In this document: one piece after another, positions 58,082 to 64,000 of the stretch | How the letters are laid out: the number at the start of each line of letters is the position of its first letter | Numbering within the stretch: the stretch's first letter is position 1 | Assembly: GCA_023053575.1 (NCBI GenBank) | Contig: JAKZAP010000014.1 | Span: 17,262,938-17,326,937 of the forward strand | DNA length: 64,000 nucleotides | Direction: 5' to 3' | From: Branchinecta lynchi | Taxonomy: Eukaryota; Arthropoda; Branchiopoda; Anostraca; Branchinectidae | Program-made: the position numbers and the translations under genes | Notes under the pieces: generated by a model | Told to the model about the DNA's origin: nothing | Database searches by the model: none | Seen by the model: only the letters and a program-made list of their open reading frames with translations

Positions 58082-58738
58082 AGCAAGCCTCCTTTTACTC
58101 GGGAAGCTGCGAGCACTCTCTCAGTAAGTAAACTACCCCTCACCCTCTTTCCTCCATAGCTGGTAAGCAGGTTCATCACCTTCAATTTCTTTCTTTCTAC
58201 CAACGACTTTCAGACGAAATCAAAGGGTATATCAACCGCTCGTACTTCAGATCATAGCCCAGCTTCCGACTTTTTGCTGGCTTAACCAAAATCTCTTGTC
58301 CTAAAGTACTATTTTATTAAATTGTAGCACACCAACGCGTCCACCGACCTGAATAGGACGATGTTTGGGCAGCGGCTTCTATCACGGGCGGCTAGCGACT
58401 GTTCTTGGATACTGGAAACGCTACTGAAGGTGTAGGAGGAACTACGATCGAAGATAAGATAAAACAATGACGTCTGTGACTGTCTTACTTTCTCTGGCAA
58501 AACCTGCTCCTCAGACCTGAATGAATTTGCCCAAGTAGATGACTGGGGGACTCTTCTTGTGTCTTAAGCGCAGAGATGCAGGGGCCACTAAGGTCTAACG
58601 TTGAGTAAAACCATGATGCTTGTGAATGTCTTGCTTTCTCTAGCAGCATCCGTCTTCTAAAACCCTAAGGATTTTGTCTGGCTTCAGTTTCCATCTCTAA
58701 GAACGCCCAGAAAAGTCATGACGCCACGACGAAGAAAA

Positions 58739-59068
58739 TAGTTGCGTTTTGATCCGAATTCTCCGTTCCGAATCCTCGCTTCTGAATTCTTGATTCTCGC
58801 TTTTGACGACAACACTAATTTTGCAGCTCGTCCGCAACCCGGTATACGTGTTTATGCATATTGAACAGCCACACTCTATTGACGAATCAGGAAGGAGAGC
58901 GCAGATAGGAGAATCGAGAATTCACCAGTGGAGCAACTTCTCGAGTCTGCAGAATCGCGAGGCTTTCCCGGTTCTCGATTCTGACAAAAACACAAGAAAA
59001 GGAGAATTCACTTCATCTGAATAGTCAAAAAACGCGAAACAGGAGAATTCGGATCAAAAACGCAACTA
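58739..59068. mobile_element. MITE with ~26-bp terminal inverted repeats (TA-bounded), in the Ig gene intron
   Basis: Left end TAGTTGCGTTTTGATCC (58739 on) is mirrored by GGATCAAAAACGCAACTA ending at 59068; the similarity continues into GAATTCTCC/GGAGAATTC. Length ~330 bp. The TA at each end suits a Tc1/mariner-type target. Internal sequence is rich in further GAATTC-containing repeats. The element starts at intron position 21, next to the donor at 59088. Confidence 0.65.
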
Positions 59069-59088
59069 ATACATAACAAAAAACTTAC

Positions 59089-59259
59089 CGTAAAGTCGGA
59101 TATGCGCTTCGGCTTCGCCGACTGAATTCTTAGCTGCGCATTTGTACCCGCAAAAATCATTGGCCCCAGCCCGTCGGATTATCAATCGCAGCCGGACGCT
59201 GTAGGAATTCAGCTGCGTTTCTTCTATTTTAATTCTTTCTCCGGGCAGGATTACTTCCC
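59089..59259 (-). CDS. Penultimate exon: second half of an immunoglobulin domain (lachesin/DIP/IgLON-like, probably Ig3)
   Basis: Seen: the minus strand has acceptor TTTCGTTTCAG ending at 59260 and a strong donor G/GTAAGT starting at 59088. The exon is 171 nt, phase 1 at both ends, the usual phase for Ig exons. It encodes the C-terminal beta-strands of an I-set/V-set Ig domain: LRLIIRRAGANDFCGYKC, then AAKNSVGEAEAHIRLYG. Known: this matches the third Ig domain of lachesin, DIP and IgLON proteins, where 'CVAKNSLGE...I.LYE' is typical. Odd: the DxGxYxC signature reads DFCGYKC, with Cys where Gly is expected. The splice to the terminal exon (57488) keeps frame and makes the family-typical LYE. 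The exon with the first half of this domain and those for Ig1-2 were not found in 59.3-64 kb and probably lie beyond the window. Other Ig-superfamily proteins are possible. Confidence 0.78.
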
Positions 59260-59783
59260 CTGAAACGAAATACGGCTTAGAAATAGTCACTTATGGCCTT
59301 GTTTCCCACGCTGATTTTTCACGAGAAAGAACTCTCGTAAGCTCATTCCCGTTAGATCCCATGAAAGAATCTAGCCTGAATGCTATTAAAAGCTCCGGGT
59401 GCCCAAGCTGCCGAATTCTGTTGATCGTTGGAGACGAGCAGGAGTTTGTCTTCTTGGTCTGTTTCTGAGGTTCCTCATCCCACTAATCTTTATAAATACA
59501 GCTAAAGATCTCTGTAGCATGCTGGTACAGAGTATTTTATTGAAATATTTAAAAAAAATATATGAATATTAAATGGCTTTGAGGAATCGGCCATGAAGAA
59601 AATAATTTATTTAATTGATTTACAATTATTCTTATTGCGTTTACTATACTAATTTTAGGAATGACTCATAGTGAATAGTGGCAGGAATTCACCTTTTCGC
59701 GGTTTTGGTTTCTTTGTTGATTATTTCCCTGTTCGTTCTTTGTATGCTCTTGCTAACGGATTTTGTCAGTATTAATGCGAACC

Positions 59784-60168
59784 TTAAAGGACCTGTCTGT
59801 CTTACCTATAGTATTAATGCAACTTACTTCCATAACCCTTCCATATATTCCTAAACCCGGAGACCCCAATTTCGTACGGTACATTCTAACACCTCTAAGA
59901 AAACCACGCTAATTTTCTCACTTGCCGTGTTTTGCTACTTTCGATGTGTATCGCGCTGTGTTGACGGTTGTCTGCGAGAAGTTTTTCCATCAGAGACACC
60001 GGTTATGTAAATTGTTTCCCTGTTTTCGCTACAAGTCAACGGGTTTCGGAAAAGGCTTAAAACAGCCAAAAGCGTGTGTTATTTCTTGAAAGCACAGCCT
60101 AGTTTGAAAGTATTCAAACATTTAAAAATACTGTAAGTGAAGAGTAAATAGTGCGAGGGGTCCTTCAA
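59784..60168 (-). mobile_element. TTAA-bounded MITE, copy 2 (inverted to copy 1)
   Basis: Begins TTAAAGGACCTGTCTG and ends GAGGGGTCCTTCAA, where the far TTAA is mutated. It is collinear over its whole length with the reverse complement of 57693-58081, despite many substitutions. Confidence 0.6.
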
Positions 60169-61080
60169 GTATTTTATGCGTGAACGTCAAAGCTTGATTG
60201 AACTTCGATTACATATATTTGGAGCGAATGGAAGGGTTGCGGACGAGGAATGGGTTTGCAGCGTAATTGGGGAAAACTCGTTTTGACACTATAAAAACAG
60301 TTGCAAGGATCTTCATCGTTTTGACAATCTGAAAACAGTTTGCAAGGATCTTCAGGGATAGTCAATCATGAACAAAAGAAAGTTCAAAACTAATAATAAA
60401 AATGTATCTGCGTTTCAGTGATATAAAACAGTTGGCGAGGTTGCTCAGGGATAACTGAGTCTAGTAAGTAAGTAAGTAAGTAAGTAATATATTTGTAACC
60501 CGCCATTTTGAAAAAGCGGAGTAAATGAAAGAAAATATCTAAAATATAATCTAAGGGCTGTATCTGTTTTCATTTCTGTCTATTGTTGTATTTCAATCAA
60601 TCAAGTTTAATCCGAATAGCTAAAAGCTAGAAAAGGAATACAAATTTACAAAATACACAGACACACAAGAAACAATTTAACTTATACACTTACAAGAAAT
60701 TACCAGAAATAAATGATGGAATGAAAGCCAGTATTCCTCTCGGACCGACGCACGGAAGACGGGAGGGGAAATTTGTGCTTTTGCCATGTCCGTCGGTTCT
60801 TAGAGCAGATAAAATATTTTCCCATTACTCACTCTCCAAAATATAATGTATATTCATGTTCGTCACTCGGTCAGAGCAAACAGGGTAAGCGGGTTTAAAC
60901 AAATTAAATAAAAATAACCCTTTATTAGATGGTCTCAAGCGACAGCTCAGAACAAAAATAAACTCAACAGTAATAATAATAATGTTTATGAAGCAAAAAA
61001 AAACATACAGCGAAACGTGTAAAACAACCGCGAAATAAACGTCTTGCCAGTCACCAGTCTAAGCGAACCTATCTGCACGA
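60169..61080. other. No exon found; retroposon tail at 60464-60520
   Basis: GTAAG repeated six times (60464-60487) followed by AATATATTTGTAACCCGCC is, on the minus strand, a retroposon 3' end with (TTAC)n tail. CAAGGATCTTCA repeats at 60305 and 60345. No Ig exon recognised. Confidence 0.35.
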
Positions 61081-61084
61081 AATT

Positions 61085-61418
61085 GTAGTCTTGAATGAAT
61101 GAATGAATGTATGACATGCAGACTAGTAATAAGGCATTTGCACAGTACATACAGGAAAAAAGATAAATGAACGCTTGCTACGCAGATTCTGATACTTCAA
61201 CTATAAGATTTGGATTTTTCGATTTCAATACATGAAAGCGCAAGTGTTACTAGTTGAGTCTTCCCGCGTGGATTAGTTAAAACTATTTTGACTTCTCCAA
61301 CTGGGAGTGATGAAGGTAAGAAAGCCGAGCCGTCAATTCCGGTCACAAATGACCGGGATCCGGGCCATGTGCTTAAAGGTAAATTATAATGGGTCCTGGC
61401 TATCTGTCTTACGAGCAA
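61085..61418 (-). mobile_element. Retroposon 3' region with (ATTC)n tail
   Basis: Minus strand TGTATGTACTGTGCAAATGC, CTTATTAC, then ATTCATTCATTCATTC, as at 19485-19560. The minus frame just upstream (61197-61418) could be the element's C-terminus, but I do not recognise it. Confidence 0.4.
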
Positions 61419-62070
61419 GCACTGTCTGTGTCGAGAATCCCGAGCCTCTACAACCGAAGAACAGAACTGATATGAACTTTAGAGAAAAAATAACTGTTGG
61501 CAAATGAGAGCAACCGATCAGTGCTCCGCCCTGATGCTCCGAAAAACAGCAGGACAAGACAGCAAAACCAACTACTGGCTGTCAGAGGACGAACGTCAAG
61601 GTTCATGAACTCGTTTGTGCCCTTTTTTACAGAGATTTTTAACAAAGTGAATAATTAGTGTAATATATTTATTTTATTACTGTATGACCAGCGTAATTTA
61701 GCATCTTCCGACGAAGAAAGCTATGAAGTTGGTTTGTCAATAAACGATTTTATTGATTTGAAGACCCCGAGGAGTAAAACGCTGGATAATTTTCAATCGA
61801 AACTTGACACACAAGAATAGGCAGAGGGCCTGACCAATACTGATAAGGACCAGCCAATTAGCGCAGGCTAATCCCAATGTCTGCGAATTTTCTAAATTTC
61901 TGGGCGGAAGGGCGAAGTGACATTCGTTAGAATTATCCCGGTTCAGGGAGCATTACGTCTCTCAAAATCAATCATTTGCATTCCAGCTTTGATAAGGGAA
62001 AGCCTATGAGAAGAAAAGATTTTCTCTGTGATTTTCGAAGTGGAAAATTAAAACACGGAACCTGTTTGTT
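61419..62070. other. No gene called; one signal-peptide-like frame
   Basis: The minus frame near 61611-61540 encodes MNLDVRPLTASSWFCCLVLL FFGASG-like residues, resembling a signal peptide. No good donor follows and no Ig exons link it to the gene at 59 kb, so it is left uncalled. Confidence 0.3.
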
Positions 62071-62888
62071 TCCTAGGGGGGAATATCCGAGAAAGCTTGA
62101 GATCATCCACTAAGAACTCTAATATCTTCGAACTCAAAAAGCTCAAAGAGATGTTGCAAAACAACAAGCATCAAGCGCGGGAGAAGCCTTGAGGAAAATA
62201 AATATTCCTTGTAGGCTATGGTCATTTTGTACTAAGGATCCTATATTTCGGTTCAAAGTCCACTAGTGGAAAGTCTAATCCAGCCCAGAGGCGCCATTTC
62301 AGAATGAAGGCACTTTGAAGGGCGTGCAGAAAAAGCACAGACGGACACTACGGCACCCTGGCCCTTAAATAAGTTAAAAGACAAAATGTAAAGCAATGAC
62401 TTGAATGACGGTAGATTCAAAAACTACTTTAATTCTACCACAAAAAGAGTAACTAAATTTTGAGTCTGAGTAACAAACTCAGACTTTCCTAGGGGGGTAT
62501 ATCCGGGAAAGCTTGAGACCACCCACTGGTAACAAGTCTAATATCTTCAAACTCAAAAAGCTCAAGAGATGTTGCAAAACAGCAAGCATCAAGCGCGGGA
62601 GAAGCCTTAAGGAAAACAAATATTCCTAGTAGGCTATGGTCATTTTGTACTATCGGATTGTACCTATCGCTTCGAAATCCACTGGCGGAAAGTCTAATCC
62701 AACCCAGCATTTCAGAAGGGCACTTTGAAGGGCATACAGAAGAAGCACGGACGGACACTCCGGTACCTTGGCCCCTAAATAAGTTAAACGACAAAATGGA
62801 AAGCAATGACTTTAAGAACGGTAGATTCGAAAACAACTTTAATTTAACTACAAAAAGATTAACTAAATTTTGAGTCTGAGTAACGAAC
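62071..62888 (+). repeat. Direct tandem duplication, two ~410-bp copies
   Basis: TCCTAGGGGGGAATATCCGA (62071) and TCCTAGGGGGGTATATCCGG (62487) start collinear copies running through AAGCATCAAGCGCGGGAGAA, GCACTTTGAAGGGC and GAGTCTGAGTAAC. Copy 2 lacks ~10 bp near the GCGCCATTTCAG segment. The 158-codon minus ORF is in the repeat. Confidence 0.65.
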
Positions 62889-64000
62889 CTTGTATGGGGG
62901 CCAAAACTGACATTTAGCCCCCCCCTCCCCCCAACCCCCCAAAGGCTTACTGAAATGGCGCCCATGATCCAGTCTTATCTGACTTATGGCCAGCATAGCA
63001 TTTGTCCTTCTGGCTATTTGCAGAAGGCATTAACCCCTCGCATTCGCGGTCGTGGCTAACTGATATTATGTCGAGGTCAGTCTAATTCATTCCGGTTGAT
63101 TTTTAGCCGTGCTCTACATGCTGATCGCTGTCCCTATGGTCCGCGGCAAATTTAAGATTTGCAGGGCTCAAATATTTTTTCGTTTGTCATCCCGCAAACG
63201 AACTGGAATGCTTTTTTTTAACCATTCTTGATCAGTCAAGGGCCATAAATATAAGAATAATAGTTTGGACCTTGAAAAGTTCAGAGAGGGGTTGAAAAAT
63301 AATACAAACCAATCGAGGGATTATGGTCCTTCTTATCCCATCGAGAACTCCCAATCGAGTCGGAGGTACATCGGTTGCCGGTCTAGAATTCAAGTGCAGG
63401 TCCAGACCTACTACAGAGGTATTTACAAGAAGATCTGACAATCTTGGCGCACAGAAAACGTCCGGTCAGCAAAGCAGAGACCATGAATGAAAATCTTTAT
63501 TTTGTTTAACCTCGACTCGGTTCATATTGTCTCACCAGTTTGTGAGAAAAAAAATCGGGTCAGATGGGAATGTTTGTAAGGAATCTAATACTTAAGGAAT
63601 AGTGAAACTACTGCAGATAATATTAAAATCCCTATTGAAAAAATAGAGAGGAAAATAAATGAAGTCTATGTCTTTTTATTTTAAAGGAGCATTTGACATT
63701 GGAATCCAACTGAAATTATAAAACACGAATCAAGACAATACTTGCCCTATACGACTTCTAAGAATTGTGGGATAGAAGGCATCATACCATAATTAAAGAT
63801 CGTAAAATTGGAAAAGTCCTGTCTGTAAAGATCAATCTCGTTTCCATTTTACGTAACATCAGCGACCTTATAGACTTGGTTTTCGGAGAAAATTGCATAG
63901 ATACATGTTGACAAAGGTTTTACTTTGAACAAGCATAAGCTTTTCTAAAGAATTTACAAAGTAATACTATTTGAGAAGTTTGACGACGCAACAGGCCAGT
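62889..64000. other. No gene recognised
   Basis: C runs at 62919-62940, then AT-rich sequence. The missing upstream Ig exons were sought here on the minus strand by eye and not found. Confidence 0.3.

Larger units (their letters stand above)
57489..59088 (-). other. Intron between the Ig exon and the terminal exon
   Basis: The ~1.6-kb gap has a GTAAGT donor at 59088-59083 and a T-rich TTTTTTCTAG acceptor ending at 57489. It holds two small transposon relics (58739-59068 and 57693-58081). I see no coding exon between them. Confidence 0.65.

Noticed and set aside
61448..61645. Signal-peptide exon of the Ig gene
   Set aside because: Hydrophobic N-terminus is suggestive, but no good donor follows and no Ig1-Ig2 exons were seen between it and 59.3 kb.
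62489..62965. 158-codon minus ORF
   Set aside because: Inside the second copy of a tandem duplication; the first copy does not keep the frame.

Overview
The window looks like non-coding DNA from a large, repeat-rich animal genome, most likely a protostome invertebrate. It is AT-rich, has long homopolymer G/C runs, no compact operon-like gene order, many nested transposon relics, and one intron-containing gene end on the minus strand. Most open reading frames overlap repeats and do not look like genes. I cannot name the species from the sequence.

The only host gene I can support is at 57.2-59.3 kb on the minus strand. Two exons join in matching phase. The first is a 171-nt exon with the second half of an immunoglobulin domain; the second is a terminal exon with an acidic/tyrosine-rich stalk and a C-terminal hydrophobic tail typical of a GPI-anchor signal. 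This fits the last exons of a lachesin/DIP/IgLON-like adhesion protein. Three small transposon copies sit tightly around the Ig exon: one starts 21 nt into the downstream intron, and two inverted copies of another flank the exon.

The rest is repeats. Three families share a build that suggests non-autonomous Helentron-like (Helitron-related) elements: a palindromic end, then a GTCT/GTCC-type microsatellite, then tandem modules, inserted in T-rich sites. HEL-A (palindrome ATGGCACTTG..CAAGTGCCAT, ~281-bp modules) occurs at 1.3-4.0, 9.0-10.5, 15.7-16.4, 18.6-19.4, 26.1, 31.9, 34.6-36.8, 41.0-43.2 and 43.3-45.1 kb. HEL-B (palindrome TTTTGGGATCCCAAAA, ~137-bp modules) occurs at 6.6, 7.1-8.1, 10.5-11.1, 22.5-23.5, 25.0-25.9, 39.1-40.2 and 51.7-53.0 kb. 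REP-D, with a GTTGCGAGAGCAAC end, occupies 0-1.3 kb and 28.0-31.7 kb, where it is amplified.

Other elements: several hAT-type elements with 8-bp target duplications (22.4-23.7, 50.4, 51.4-53.6, 54.7 and probably 19.65 kb); a ~940-bp element with TAA duplications (11.5-12.4 kb); a decayed non-LTR retrotransposon with reverse transcriptase (32.4-33.7 kb) and a fragment of another (51.15 kb); tRNA-derived SINE units (15.0-15.6 kb); and several retroposon 3' tails.

The most notable signal is a hammerhead-ribozyme-like motif. It is present twice, head to head, in a near-perfect 307-bp palindrome at 30.7-31.0 kb, with decayed relatives at 50.25 and 55.55 kb. It has a CUGANGA core, a 7-bp stem II, GAAA, a minimal palindromic AUAU stem III and a matching stem I, as in hammerheads known from Penelope-like retroelements.
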